Source of the DNA: DASRJW01 sp964567755 | Lineage (GTDB): Bacteria; Krumholzibacteriota; Krumholzibacteriia; G020349025 | DNA length: 64,000 bases | Assembly (NCBI GenBank): GCA_964567755.1 | Contig: CAZMNW010000019.1 | Location: 1-64,000, forward strand | Direction: 5' to 3' | Part shown: positions 45,691-54,863 of the stretch, piece after piece | Position numbering within the stretch: the first letter of the stretch is position 1 | Layout: every line of letters begins with the position of its first letter | Translations under genes and position numbers: made by a program | The notes under the pieces: generated by a model | The model's database searches: none | What the model saw: the letters and a program-made list of their open reading frames with translations, nothing else | Told to the model about the DNA's origin: nothing

Positions 45691-47193
45691 ATGCGCGGCC
45701 AGGATCTCCTGTTGGTTGGCGTTCTCACGTTCTGCTACGTCCCGCTGGTCGCGCGCGCGCAGAGCGTGATCGACCCGGCACTCGAGGTCTCGCTCTACGC
45801 CTGTTGTCCGGCGTCGCCGACCTCGATGGCCTTCCTGCCCGGCACGCCGGGAAATCTCCTGGTGCTCGAGAAAAACTCAGGAAGAGTGCTGCACTTCCAT
45901 GACGGCGCGTTCCAGGACGTCGCCCTCGATCTCGCGGTGTCGAACTACGGCGAACGCGGCCTGCTCGGCATCGCGGTGCACCCACAGTTCCCCGACAGCG
46001 CGTGGGTCTATCTCTATTACACGTCGAGCCCCACGGGGCAAGACACACCCTTTTCCGACATCGTGCTCGACAACCGCATCGAGCGCTTCATCTGGAACGG
46101 CAGCCAGCTGGTGGCGCCGCAGCTGTTGCTCGTTCTGCCAGCGCGCCCTGGTTTCTTCCACGTCGGCGGCGTCATTCAGTTCGGTCCCGACGGCATGCTG
46201 TACGGTGTCATTGGCGACGTCGGCAGATTCGCTGCCGGGCAGATGCAGAACAATACGAGCGGCAACGCGCCCGACACCACGTCGATCGTGTTCCGCCTGC
46301 GGGACAATGGCACGCCCCCCACGGACAATCCCTTCCATGCCATGGGCGGGGCGATGCAGTACGTCTACGGCTATGGCCTGCGCAACAGCTTCGGCTTCGA
46401 TTTCGACCCGCAGACGGACGTGCTATGGGCGAGCGAGAACGGCCCGAACGATTACGACGAGATCAACCGCATCCCGCCAGGATGGAACGGCGGCTGGAGC
46501 GATCTGTGGGGCCCCGATGACCGTCACATCAACGACACGAGCGGTCTGTGGGTGGCACCGGGCTCGTTCTACGCCGATCCGCAGTTGTCGTGGAAGACGA
46601 CCGTGGCACCGACCGCGATGCTCTTCTTGCGCAGCGACAGCTTGGGCGCTTCCTATCGCGACGATCTCTTCGTCGGTGCCCACAACCAGGCTGGCAAGAT
46701 CTATCGGTTCGAGCTCACGCCCGACCGCACGTCTCTCGTCCTCACCGACCCGTTGGTGACCGATCGCGTCGCCGACACCTTCAGCGAGGCCGATCTCTTC
46801 CAATGGGGCAATGCCTTCGGCGCCGTCGTCGATCTCGAGATCGGGCCGGATGGTGCGCTCTATGTCGCCAATTTCTATGGCGACGCCATCTACCGTATTG
46901 GGCGCGCCAACGTCTCCGATCTCGGCGCGACACCACATCGCCGCCGCATCGTCGCGGCGCCCAATCCGTTCCGCACCACCACGTCGTTCCGCGTCACTGC
47001 GGCGGCGCGACAAACGCTCGCGATCTACGATGTCGCCGGGCGCGTCGTCCGCGTCCTGCATGGCCAGGGCGACTACGGCTGGGACGGTCGCGACGCCCAG
47101 GGTCGGCCCGTGGCCGCCGGGCTCTACGTGGCGCGTCTGCGACTTGCCGATGGCCGTGCGGGCGCAGGCGTCAAGGTCGTGCGCTTGGAATGA
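45691..47193 (+). CDS. secreted PQQ-type glucose/sorbosone dehydrogenase with FlgD-like C-terminal domain
   Basis: A 500-residue exported protein; signal peptide ends VARAQ. The six-bladed propeller of soluble glucose dehydrogenases is seen in NYGERGLLGIAVHPQFP, FFHVGGVIQFGPDGMLYG, YGYGLRNSFGFDFDP, ENGPNDYDEIN and IGPDGALYVANFYGDAIYRI; the His of the family GLHTGG-like motif is in FFHVGG. The last 85 residues start AAPNPFRTTTSF and end AGLYVARL, a FlgD-like secretion-associated domain. Oxidises sugars in the periplasm or outside, if PQQ is available; PQQ genes are not in the window. Start 45691 has GAGGCG upstream. Confidence 0.88.
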   Translation: MRGQDLLLVGVLTFCYVPLVARAQSVIDPALEVSLYACCPASPTSMAFLPGTPGNLLVLEKNSGRVLHFHDGAFQDVALDLAVSNYGERGLLGIAVHPQFPDSAWVYLYYTSSPTGQDTPFSDIVLDNRIERFIWNGSQLVAPQLLLVLPARPGFFHVGGVIQFGPDGMLYGVIGDVGRFAAGQMQNNTSGNAPDTTSIVFRLRDNGTPPTDNPFHAMGGAMQYVYGYGLRNSFGFDFDPQTDVLWASENGPNDYDEINRIPPGWNGGWSDLWGPDDRHINDTSGLWVAPGSFYADPQLSWKTTVAPTAMLFLRSDSLGASYRDDLFVGAHNQAGKIYRFELTPDRTSLVLTDPLVTDRVADTFSEADLFQWGNAFGAVVDLEIGPDGALYVANFYGDAIYRIGRANVSDLGATPHRRRIVAAPNPFRTTTSFRVTAAARQTLAIYDVAGRVVRVLHGQGDYGWDGRDAQGRPVAAGLYVARLRLADGRAGAGVKVVRLE

Positions 47194-47248
47194 TGCGCGC
47201 GGCTTGCTCGCCGCGGCCACGCATCAGCAGGCCGTGCACCTCCAGTCT

Positions 47249-47740
47249 TCAGAAGCACCGCAGCTGCCGCAGCCCCTCGTACACCACGATTCCGGCCGCA
47301 ATCGCGAGGTTGAGGCTGCGCGCCTCGTTCCACATCGGGATGGTGAAGCAGGCATCGGCGTGACGCGCGAGCAGCTCCGGCTCGAGACCGGTCGTCTCCT
47401 TGCCGAAGACGATGAGATCGCCGCGGCGGAAATCGATGCGCGTGTAGGGCACCCGTGCGTGCGTCGTCAGCAAATGGAATCGACAGTGCGGCAGGTCGGC
47501 GAGCAGCGCCCCCCAGGAATCGTGGGTGTAGATCTCGGCATGTTTCCAGTAATCGAGCCCGGCGCGGCGCAACGCCTTATCGTCGGTGGAGAATCCGAAC
47601 GGCTCGACCAAATGCAGCGGACAATGCGTCGCCATGGCCAGGCGCCCGATGCTGCCGGTGTTGCCGGGAATCTCGGGCTCGACCAGCACGATGCCGAGCG
47701 GCGGGTCGGGATGCGGCGTCACTCCCGGATGCGCGCGCAC
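47249..47740 (-). CDS. trmL: tRNA (cytidine/uridine-34-2'-O)-methyltransferase TrmL
   Basis: A 163-residue SPOUT-fold enzyme of normal TrmL length. GIVLVEPEIPGNTGSIGRLA, LIVFGKETTGLE and FTIPMWNEARSLNLAIAAGI are the three knot motifs. It methylates the wobble ribose of leucine tRNAs. ATG 47740 stands four bases after the etfA stop, so it is read as the tail of the etf operon; the link looks like convenience and not function. Confidence 0.93.
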   Translation of the reverse strand: MRAHPGVTPHPDPPLGIVLVEPEIPGNTGSIGRLAMATHCPLHLVEPFGFSTDDKALRRAGLDYWKHAEIYTHDSWGALLADLPHCRFHLLTTHARVPYTRIDFRRGDLIVFGKETTGLEPELLARHADACFTIPMWNEARSLNLAIAAGIVVYEGLRQLRCF

Positions 47741-47744
47741 GCGC

Positions 47745-48725
47745 TCACTCCTTGCCGAGCAACTTCTTGAGCTCTTCGGTGAGCAAGGGCACCACCTCGA
47801 ACAGATCGCCGACGACGCCGTAGTCGGCGTTCTGGAAGATCGGCGCGTTCGGGTCCTTGTTGATCGCCACGATCACCTTGGACGTGCGCATGCCAACCAG
47901 ATGCTGGATCGCGCCGCTGATACCGCAAGCGATGTAGAGCGATGGATTGACCACCTTGCCCGTCTGGCCGACCTGGCGACTGTGCGGCTGGTATCCCGCA
48001 TCCACTGCGGCGCGCGAGGCGCCGACGGCACCGCCGAGTGCCGCGGCCAAGCCTTCGATGAGCGCGAAGTTCTCCTCCGACTTGAGCGATCGTCCACCGG
48101 AAACCACGATGTCGGCTTCGGCGAGCTCGACACGGCCGGCACCGGTCTGGAGGAACTCTTGCACCACGGCCCGGGGCGGCGCGCTGGGCGTCCACGCATG
48201 TTTCTCGATCGCGCCCGTGGTCCCGTCCGGCGCCGCGGCGGCCACGGTGTGCGGCCGGAGCGTGATGACCTGGACGCCCTGGCCGTGCACGACGAACTCG
48301 GCGTTGACCTTGCCGGTGAACACCGGATGCACGACGCGGAGACTGCCGTCGGCACCGAGGTCCATCTGCACGACATCGGTCATGAGCGCCGCCTCCAGGC
48401 GCATCGCCAGCGCCGGTGCCACGTCCTTCGCCATCGACGTGTCGGCGAAGAGAACGAGCCCGTAGCCGCGTGCACCCACCAGCCACGCCAGCGCCGCGCT
48501 CGTGGTTTCTCCGCCAGAATCTCCGGTGAGTTCGATTTGCTGCACGGCGACGCCGTGGGCGGCCAGCTCCCGCGCCGCCGCGTCCGTTCCCGTCCCGACG
48601 AGGGCGGCATCGACAACGCCGCCGCTCGCGGACACGAGCTTGCGTCCGGCACCCAGAACTTCGAGGGAAGTCTTGCGCAGCAGAGCGTCCTTCATCTCCC
48701 CCACGACCAGAATCTTCTTCGGCAT
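47745..48725 (-). CDS. etfA: electron transfer flavoprotein alpha subunit
   Basis: A 326-residue FAD-binding subunit. The C-terminal FAD domain is clear: VSGGRSLKSEENFALIEGLA, SRAAVDAGYQPHSRQVGQTG, and PSLYIACGISGAIQHLVGM with the closing INKDPNAPIFQNADYGVVGD. With EtfB it accepts electrons from acyl-CoA dehydrogenases such as the one at 2994. ATG 48725 has GGGGGAAGG upstream; further upstream residues belong to etfB in another frame. Confidence 0.95.
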   Translation of the reverse strand: MPKKILVVGEMKDALLRKTSLEVLGAGRKLVSASGGVVDAALVGTGTDAAARELAAHGVAVQQIELTGDSGGETTSAALAWLVGARGYGLVLFADTSMAKDVAPALAMRLEAALMTDVVQMDLGADGSLRVVHPVFTGKVNAEFVVHGQGVQVITLRPHTVAAAAPDGTTGAIEKHAWTPSAPPRAVVQEFLQTGAGRVELAEADIVVSGGRSLKSEENFALIEGLAAALGGAVGASRAAVDAGYQPHSRQVGQTGKVVNPSLYIACGISGAIQHLVGMRTSKVIVAINKDPNAPIFQNADYGVVGDLFEVVPLLTEELKKLLGKE

Positions 48726-48742
48726 GAGACCTTCCCCCCGCA

Positions 48743-49540
48743 TCAGATGATCTTGGCTTCGTTGCGCAGAAGCTGGACCAATGTGCGCGCCTGTTGCTGC
48801 GCGTCTCCGTCGACAAACTTGCACGCGCCGCGTTCCGGGAGTGGCAGCAGCCGCAGCAGCCGGGCGCCGGCACCAGCCTTCCCGACCGTGTCGGACATCA
48901 AACCGAGATCGGCCGCCGTCTTCTCCTCGATGGGTTTCTTCTTCGCCTTCATGATGCCCGTGAGGCTGGCGTAGCGCGGTTCGTTGAGACCCTTTTCGCA
49001 GGTGAACAACGCCGGCAGGGTGCAGGAGAGGACTTCTTCGCCACCATCCACGCGCCGCCGGACATTCGCGCTCTGCTGGTCACCCGCGAGCGTGAAGGCG
49101 TGAATCAGGTTCACTTGTGGCAGATCGAGCAGCACCGCGACGGCGCCGGGCACCGCCGAGGCGTTGTCATCGATCGCCATCTTGCCGGCAAAGACGAGGT
49201 CGAAGGCCTCGGGCCGTAGCGCCGCGGCCAGCGCCCGCGCCGTCGCCATGGCGTCGCCGCCTTCGAAGGCATCGTCCTTGAGGTGGAGAGCGCGATCCGC
49301 TCCCATCGCCAACGCCGTCCGCAGCGTCTCGGCCACCCGCGGCGGACCGAGCGCCACGACGGTCACGGTCGAATCTCCGCCCACTTGTTCCTTGATCTTG
49401 AGCGCTTGTTCCACCGCGAGCTCGTCGTACGGATTCATCACGTACTTGATGCCTTCGCGCACGATATCCATGGCATCGGCAGTGATGCGAATCTTGGTCT
49501 CCGTATCCGGGACCTGTTTGACGAGGACTCCGATCTTCAC
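48743..49540 (-). CDS. etfB: electron transfer flavoprotein beta subunit
   Basis: A 265-residue subunit that binds AMP and docks on EtfA. It begins KIGVLVKQVPDTE and has MNPYDELAVEQAL, the hallmark AMP/dehydrogenase-contact region, and LPALFTCEKGLNEPRYASL, the family signature. GTG 49540 is supported by AGGAGGAAC. Seventeen bases separate it from etfA. The usual ETF:quinone oxidoreductase gene is not next to it. Confidence 0.95.
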   Translation of the reverse strand: MKIGVLVKQVPDTETKIRITADAMDIVREGIKYVMNPYDELAVEQALKIKEQVGGDSTVTVVALGPPRVAETLRTALAMGADRALHLKDDAFEGGDAMATARALAAALRPEAFDLVFAGKMAIDDNASAVPGAVAVLLDLPQVNLIHAFTLAGDQQSANVRRRVDGGEEVLSCTLPALFTCEKGLNEPRYASLTGIMKAKKKPIEEKTAADLGLMSDTVGKAGAGARLLRLLPLPERGACKFVDGDAQQQARTLVQLLRNEAKII

Positions 49541-49562
49541 GCCGTTCCTCCTGTCCACACAC

Positions 49563-51443
49563 TCATGGCACGGTTGGGGCGCTGCCGAACCAGGCGAGCG
49601 CCGCACAGTACGCGACTCCCAGATCCGACAGCTCGCGCTCCGAGATCGACTCGTGCTGGGTATGGCCTTGCTTGTCCACGCCTGGCCGCTCCGGCCCGAA
49701 CGGGATCGCGAGCGGCATCAGGTTTCCAGCCGAACGGGCGATGGGCGGAATCTCCCCGCGAATGTCGCCACTCGCGAGCTCGTAGGCGTCCACCAGCCAG
49801 TCGCGGACGCGCGGCGGCGGCGACTGCTGCACCGGCTCGCGCCCGTCCGCCTCCCACGCGAGCGTCAGCTGCGCGCCGTGGTCGTGATTGAACTTCGCCA
49901 CCAGCTCCGCGAAGCGGGCGCGGATCCAGGCGCGATCGTGCCCGACCGGGAAACGCACGTCGATCGACACCGCCACTTCTTCGCCGATGCGGTCGAACTG
50001 GACGGGGTTGATGCGCGGAGTGCCCATGCGCGCATCCTCGTAGAACAGACCAGCGGCCTTCCCCGTCGGATCGGACTGCAAGCCGCGGTCGAGGAATTGG
50101 ATGATGTCCAGCGCCGAGTTCTGGTACATCGGCACCTTGGCGAGCGCGGACGCCATGTCCATGATGGCGTTGCGCCCAGCGGCGCTTTCCACGTGCGACG
50201 GCAGCGTGTAGGCGAAGAAATGCAAGGTGTCTTCCTGCACGTACGTGCCGTAACGCGAGATCGGAATCGTTTCCTGGTGCGGTTCGATGATGCCGCGCCA
50301 CTTGCTGACCATGTCGAGCGACGGGTTGGTGGAATCGACCGGATCCTTGTAGAGAATCCAGGCGCGCGTCTCGGCCGGGACTGTGTTCATCGACCAATAC
50401 GCCGTGAGCTTGTAGATGTAGTACATCTCCGGCTTCAATCCAGCGGTCTGTTTCATGCCGCGCCGCGAGGACACGCGCGCCACCAGGTTGCCCATCTGAC
50501 CGTCGGCGTAGGGGAAGACGCCGTCCGCCGCCAGCACGAGGCCGGGGGCCGGCGCGAGCGTGCTCAGGCTGGTCGCTAGGCTCGCGTCCGGCATGCTCAT
50601 CGTGGTGCCGACGAGCAGCACGAGAGGCCTGGCCAGCCCGAGCCCCGCATCCCGGAGCGTGCGCAGCGCGAACAAGTTGACCAGCAGCGGACCCTTGTCG
50701 CCGTAGACGCCGCAACCGATCCAGCGCCCGTCCTTCAAATTGAGGTCGAAGGGCGGCGTGTCCGTGTCCCATTTGTAATCGACCGGGCGCATCACTTCGA
50801 CATGTGTATAGACAACCACCGGCGCGACGCCGGCTTTGATCTTGCCCGCCAGCCGAATCTCCAACGTTTCGTGCCCATGCCGCACTACCTCGAGCCCGAG
50901 CCCCTGGGCGAGCTCGGCAAGGGAGTCGAGCGCGAGATGAAACTCCGGGTTGTCGACGTTCTCCGAGATGACGGAATGATAGGTCTTGAACTTCACCAAC
51001 GTGCGTAGCTCGCGCAGGAGGTCGGCACCGTAACGCACGGTGAGGTAATCGCCGAGGAAAATCCCGAGCGCGCGCCGCTGGGTTTCGTTGGCGGGGTCCA
51101 ACCGACCGGACCATTTGGCGAAGGCGGCGTCGACTGCGGGAAAATCCTGCTTGGCATTTGCCGCCGTGAGTGCCGCGTTCAGGTAATCACGGAAGGCTTT
51201 GCCGGATTTGTCGGCCGGGAATTCTTCGACGTTCGCCGGCCGCACGTGTTTGGCGACGCTCTTGCGGATGGTCTCGCGCGACGACTCCAGCCTCTCGCGC
51301 AGGTCCAGGTAATCGGTCTCGGCCCGAGCGCCGGCACGTGGGATCACGACCAGCAAGAGCGCGAACAGCGCCATGCACCACGATGGACAGCGGATCGAAG
51401 CGGTCGAAAAGGAAGCGAGTCGTGGACGGCCTGCGCGCAGCAT
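49563..51443 (-). CDS. exported M20-family peptidase homologue with altered active site
   Basis: A 626-residue protein: signal sequence up to about residue 41, helical N-domain, then M20 (PepV-like dipeptidase) core. Alignment by eye to M20 motifs gives THVEV (214-218) for HxD, GVYGDKGP (245-252) for DDKGP with the first, metal-bridging Asp replaced by Gly, and GTTMSMPD (279-286) where active members have a Glu-Glu pair. The late His motif is HTQHES. Zinc binding and the general base therefore look lost, unless the protein uses other residues. ATG 51443 has AAGGGA upstream. First gene of the etf operon. Confidence 0.8.
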   Translation of the reverse strand: MLRAGRPRLASFSTASIRCPSWCMALFALLLVVIPRAGARAETDYLDLRERLESSRETIRKSVAKHVRPANVEEFPADKSGKAFRDYLNAALTAANAKQDFPAVDAAFAKWSGRLDPANETQRRALGIFLGDYLTVRYGADLLRELRTLVKFKTYHSVISENVDNPEFHLALDSLAELAQGLGLEVVRHGHETLEIRLAGKIKAGVAPVVVYTHVEVMRPVDYKWDTDTPPFDLNLKDGRWIGCGVYGDKGPLLVNLFALRTLRDAGLGLARPLVLLVGTTMSMPDASLATSLSTLAPAPGLVLAADGVFPYADGQMGNLVARVSSRRGMKQTAGLKPEMYYIYKLTAYWSMNTVPAETRAWILYKDPVDSTNPSLDMVSKWRGIIEPHQETIPISRYGTYVQEDTLHFFAYTLPSHVESAAGRNAIMDMASALAKVPMYQNSALDIIQFLDRGLQSDPTGKAAGLFYEDARMGTPRINPVQFDRIGEEVAVSIDVRFPVGHDRAWIRARFAELVAKFNHDHGAQLTLAWEADGREPVQQSPPPRVRDWLVDAYELASGDIRGEIPPIARSAGNLMPLAIPFGPERPGVDKQGHTQHESISERELSDLGVAYCAALAWFGSAPTVP

Positions 51444-51561
51444 GCGTGATCCCTTCGCGTGGCAATCGTCGAGCGTGATCGCGCCTTGGGGACAGTGGAA
51501 GTGCGGCGACCACGCCAGGATAGGGGGGAGCTGTCACGGGCGTCAAGCCGAAGGCGTGCTG

Positions 51562-51570
51562 TGCTATCGT
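51562..51570 (+). promoter_or_regulatory. extended -10 promoter element next to the deacetylase start
   Basis: TGCTATCGT (51562-51570) is an extended -10. A start of transcription six or seven bases on would fall at the ATG of 51577, so the mRNA may be leaderless; no ribosome site precedes this ATG. Confidence 0.4.
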
Positions 51571-51576
51571 GCGCCC

Positions 51577-52515
51577 ATGCTGTGCGTCGTGTACTCGCCG
51601 CGTTACGAATGCGACATCGGGCCGCATGTGTTCCCCACCGAGAAATTTCGGCTGGTGGTGGAGCGCCTGATCAAAGACGGCGCCATCGATCGCGCCCAGA
51701 TCCTGGAGCCCGAGCCGGTGACCCGCGCCGACCTGGAGCTGGTCCATACTGGGGACTACATCACCGATTTCCTCGAGCTCAGGCCAACGCCACGCGTGCT
51801 GCGGTCGGAGCTGCCGATCACCTCCGCCATCCGCGACGCCTCTCTCGTGGCGGCCGGAGGCACGCTGCTCGCCGCGCGCCGGGCTCTCGAGGACGGCGCC
51901 TGCATGCACATCGGCGGCGGCTATCACCACGCGATGCCTGGACATGCCGAAGGCTTCTGCTACCTCAACGACATCGCCGTGGCGCTGCGATGTCTGCAGC
52001 GCGACGCCAAGCTGCAGCGTGCCGCCATCATCGACACCGATCTGCACCAAGGCAACGGCACGGCGCGCATCTTCCAGGCGGACGATTCCGTGTTTACCTT
52101 TTCCATCCACCAGGAGAACAATTACCCCATCAAAGAACGCAGCGACTGTGACCTCGGTCTCCCCGACGGCACTGGGGATGAGGCTTATCTCGAGGTCCTC
52201 GAACGCGCGGTCTCGATCATCCTGGACCAGCATCGTCCCGAGCTGGTCATGATGGTGGCCGGCGCCGATCCGTACGCGGAAGACCAGCTCGGGGGATTGC
52301 GGCTCAGCCTCGAGGGGCTGCGCCGGCGCGACGCCTTCGTCGTCGCGGCGTGTGCCGCGCGCGCGATCCCGATCGTGGGGCTCTTGGCGGGCGGCTACGC
52401 CCGACGCCTGCAGGACACGATCCGCATCCATGCCAACACCGCGCTCGAGGTGTTGGGATGGCGCACGTTACGCGCGCGAGCGACCGCCGCAACGCCGTCT
52501 GGACCGCGCGCCTGA
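51577..52515 (+). CDS. histone-deacetylase-family (AcuC/APAH-like) deacetylase
   Basis: A 312-residue zinc deacetylase of the arginase-deacetylase fold. The active-site histidine pair is in GGGYHHAMPGHAEGFCYLND; zinc ligands are Asp and His in DTDLHQGNGTA and Asp in AGADPYAEDQLGG; the transition-state Tyr is in LLAGGYAR. Bacterial members act on acetyl-lysine, acetylpolyamines or acetylated small molecules; the substrate here is open. Eighteen bases before the inositol monophosphatase gene, so the two are probably co-transcribed. Confidence 0.92.
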   Translation: MLCVVYSPRYECDIGPHVFPTEKFRLVVERLIKDGAIDRAQILEPEPVTRADLELVHTGDYITDFLELRPTPRVLRSELPITSAIRDASLVAAGGTLLAARRALEDGACMHIGGGYHHAMPGHAEGFCYLNDIAVALRCLQRDAKLQRAAIIDTDLHQGNGTARIFQADDSVFTFSIHQENNYPIKERSDCDLGLPDGTGDEAYLEVLERAVSIILDQHRPELVMMVAGADPYAEDQLGGLRLSLEGLRRRDAFVVAACAARAIPIVGLLAGGYARRLQDTIRIHANTALEVLGWRTLRARATAATPSGPRA

Positions 52516-52533
52516 AACGGCACGATTCCTGAG

Positions 52534-53376
52534 ATGACGCGCTTGGATGGAGGAGATCGCCTGGACCCGACCCAGATCCTGCCGGCGCTCGAAGCCGAAG
52601 TGCGGCGCCTCGGCGACTACCAGCTGCGCGAGTCGCGGTCGCTCACACCCGACCAGGTGCGGGTGAAACGCGTCTCGGGCGACGAGGACTCGCTCGTCAC
52701 CGACATCGACGTGGAGTCGGAGCGACGGCTGCTCGCGTTCGTGCGCCGCGAGTTTCCGGATCATAGTTTCCTCGGCGAGGAAACCGGTCACGATCTGCGC
52801 GACCCCGCACATTATTGGATCGTCGACCCCATCGACGGCACCACGAACTTCGCCCAAGGCATTCCGTATTGGGGACCGAGCGTGGCGTATTGGCACCGGG
52901 GACAACCCGTCTTGGGTCTGGTGTACTTCCCGGCTCTCGACTGCCTGTTCAAGGCCCTCCGGGGTGGCGGTGCCATGCTCAACGATGCCCCGATCCACAC
53001 CAGCCGCGCCGAGGAGTATTCGTCGCTCACGACGGTGGCGCTGCACAGCCGTTCGCACTACACGCACTCCTTGCGTTCGCGCGCCAAGGTACGCGTACTC
53101 GGCAGCATCATCGGCAACATGTGCTTCACCGCGAGCGGCACGTTCGCCGCCATGCACGGCCGGGGCCGATTGTGGGACGTCGCGGCCGGCATCCTGATTC
53201 TAGAGGAAGCCGGCGCCGTGGTCGAATGCACGCCGGATTGTCGCGGCATCGACCCCAGCCGCTACGGGCGCGACAGCCACGACGGCGCCTTGTTCAGCCT
53301 GCAGGCGCGCGCCAACGCCGCTTTGCCGCCGCTGTCGCAATTGCTCGAGCCCATCGCCACGGGCCCGCGCGGGTGA
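52534..53376 (+). CDS. inositol monophosphatase family protein
   Basis: A 280-residue magnesium-dependent phosphatase. Metal-binding motifs in order: FLGEETG, WIVDPIDGTTNFAQG and the late RLWDVAAGILILEEAGA. Family members act on inositol monophosphate, fructose-1,6-bisphosphate, or 3'-phosphoadenosine phosphates; the sequence GIPYWGPSVAYWHRG fits the IMPase/SuhB branch. Start ATG 52534; a weak purine stretch precedes it, and coupling with the deacetylase gene is likely. Convergent with the phosphotransferase gene. Confidence 0.93.
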   Translation: MTRLDGGDRLDPTQILPALEAEVRRLGDYQLRESRSLTPDQVRVKRVSGDEDSLVTDIDVESERRLLAFVRREFPDHSFLGEETGHDLRDPAHYWIVDPIDGTTNFAQGIPYWGPSVAYWHRGQPVLGLVYFPALDCLFKALRGGGAMLNDAPIHTSRAEEYSSLTTVALHSRSHYTHSLRSRAKVRVLGSIIGNMCFTASGTFAAMHGRGRLWDVAAGILILEEAGAVVECTPDCRGIDPSRYGRDSHDGALFSLQARANAALPPLSQLLEPIATGPRG

Positions 53377-53407
53377 ATGGCGCCGGCATCGAGCCGGGGG
53401 CCGTCGT

Positions 53408-54667
53408 TCACGAACGCAGGATGGACACCGCGTTCTGTTCGGCGATGTTCAGCAGGTGCTGCACCAAGTTCTCGGCATCGACCTCGAGCCGTTTCAACAC
53501 TTGTCGCGCCCGCTTGGAGACGAGCGCCACCGCCAAGAACCAGAACCAGCGCGACGCATCGAACTGCGACCCCGAGGTGGTCAGGTAGGCCGAACGGAAA
53601 GCCGAAACGGCCTTCTCGATGCGGCCAATCTCCTGCCCGTTCACTTGTCCCATGTCGTAGAGATGGCTGGCGAAACGTGCCAGGTCGTACATCGGGTCCC
53701 CCAGACACACGGCATCGAAGTCCATCAGCCGTGGGGCGCCGCGATCGATGAGAAACTGCGCCGGGTGAAACGATCCGTGCAGGAGCACGACCGGCGACTC
53801 GGATGCGAGCGGTCCCAGCATCGAGCTCAAACGATCGAGACGTGGCAAAAGCGCCGGAAAGACGGAGGCGAGCTCTTCCTTGGCGCGCTGAAAGCGCTGC
53901 CACTCCAGTTGCGCGTGCGCGATGCGGGGCAAGATCCCGAGCGTGCTCTCGGGGGGACGCATGGCGTGCAGACGCGCCGCCTCGCGCGCCATGGCACCGA
54001 CGACGTCACGTTCCAGGTGCAGCACGGGGTTGGACCAGAACAGCACGCCCGGCACGTGCTCCAGCATCAGCAATCGCCGTTCGCGATCCACCTGCAGCAC
54101 TCGCGGCGCCGAGAGGCCGGATTCACGCAACGATTCGATCACCAACCCCACGCGCTCGACGCGATCGTCGGCATAGAGCTTGAGGATGCACGGCTGGCCA
54201 TCTTGCTCTCCGCTCAAGACACAGGTCGTGCCGGGCACGTACGAAACCACGCGCCATGAGCCGTCGCGATAGAGGGTCGGCAACTGCGCAAGCTGTGGAT
54301 CCGACGGAAAGTGCCAATAGAGCATGTCGAGTTCGGCCACGAAACCGCTGGGCGCGGTGGCTCCGCCATGCCCGCGTAGATCGATGAACCGGCGGAGCGC
54401 GCGTGAAGGCGGAAGAAACTCGGCGTAGAAGTACGTGGGCTCTGCGCTCGGTGCCTGGCCGCTGCGCCACAACCGGTACAGGACGTGCCAGCTCTTGCCC
54501 GGGACGTAGCGCACGCGCGCCAGCTCGCACGCTTCCCATGCCGTGCGGTCGCGCGGCGGCAGGAAACGCTGGAACGCCTGCAACATCGCCGGCGCCGACA
54601 CGGATCGCGCCAGCGCTGCCGCATCCACACTGCCCGGCGGCACCGCGAAATTGGGGATCGGGAGCAT
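53408..54667 (-). CDS. aminoglycoside-phosphotransferase-fold protein with altered catalytic loop
   Basis: A 419-residue APH/choline-kinase-fold protein. The N-lobe (VRYVPGKSWHVLYRLW, then PCILKLYADD with the ATP Lys) is followed by LEHVPG and a C-lobe where the catalytic loop reads LLHGSFHPAQFL (about residues 295-306). Active members have HGDxHPxN, so the catalytic Asp is Ser and the metal Asn is Gln. The metal-binding LMDFD (314-318) is kept. It may be a pseudokinase or use a changed mechanism. GGAG lies before ATG 54667. Single gene. Confidence 0.8.
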   Translation of the reverse strand: MLPIPNFAVPPGSVDAAALARSVSAPAMLQAFQRFLPPRDRTAWEACELARVRYVPGKSWHVLYRLWRSGQAPSAEPTYFYAEFLPPSRALRRFIDLRGHGGATAPSGFVAELDMLYWHFPSDPQLAQLPTLYRDGSWRVVSYVPGTTCVLSGEQDGQPCILKLYADDRVERVGLVIESLRESGLSAPRVLQVDRERRLLMLEHVPGVLFWSNPVLHLERDVVGAMAREAARLHAMRPPESTLGILPRIAHAQLEWQRFQRAKEELASVFPALLPRLDRLSSMLGPLASESPVVLLHGSFHPAQFLIDRGAPRLMDFDAVCLGDPMYDLARFASHLYDMGQVNGQEIGRIEKAVSAFRSAYLTTSGSQFDASRWFWFLAVALVSKRARQVLKRLEVDAENLVQHLLNIAEQNAVSILRS

Positions 54668-54799
54668 CGGTGAATCTCCTTCGCGGCGTCAGGAGCCGCC
54701 TCCATGTCCGCCGCCGACCAGTAATGCAGTTCCCGGCCGTTGGGTGCAACGAGGGCCTTGGACTGGTGCGGCCCGGGTGCTCGAATTGTCGACCGCGTG

Positions 54800-54808
54800 T
54801 GCTATCCT
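54800..54808 (+). promoter_or_regulatory. extended -10 promoter element of the small basic gene
   Basis: TGCTATCCT (54800-54808) matches the extended -10 seen at 51562 and lies 55 bases before the ATG at 54864. A 12-base palindrome CCCCTCGAGGGG (54819-54830) lies in the leader between them. Confidence 0.4.
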
Positions 54809-54863
54809 CCGTCCCCGCCCCCTCGAGGGGCCAAGATCGCGTCTCGGTTCACAGGAGGAGCTC

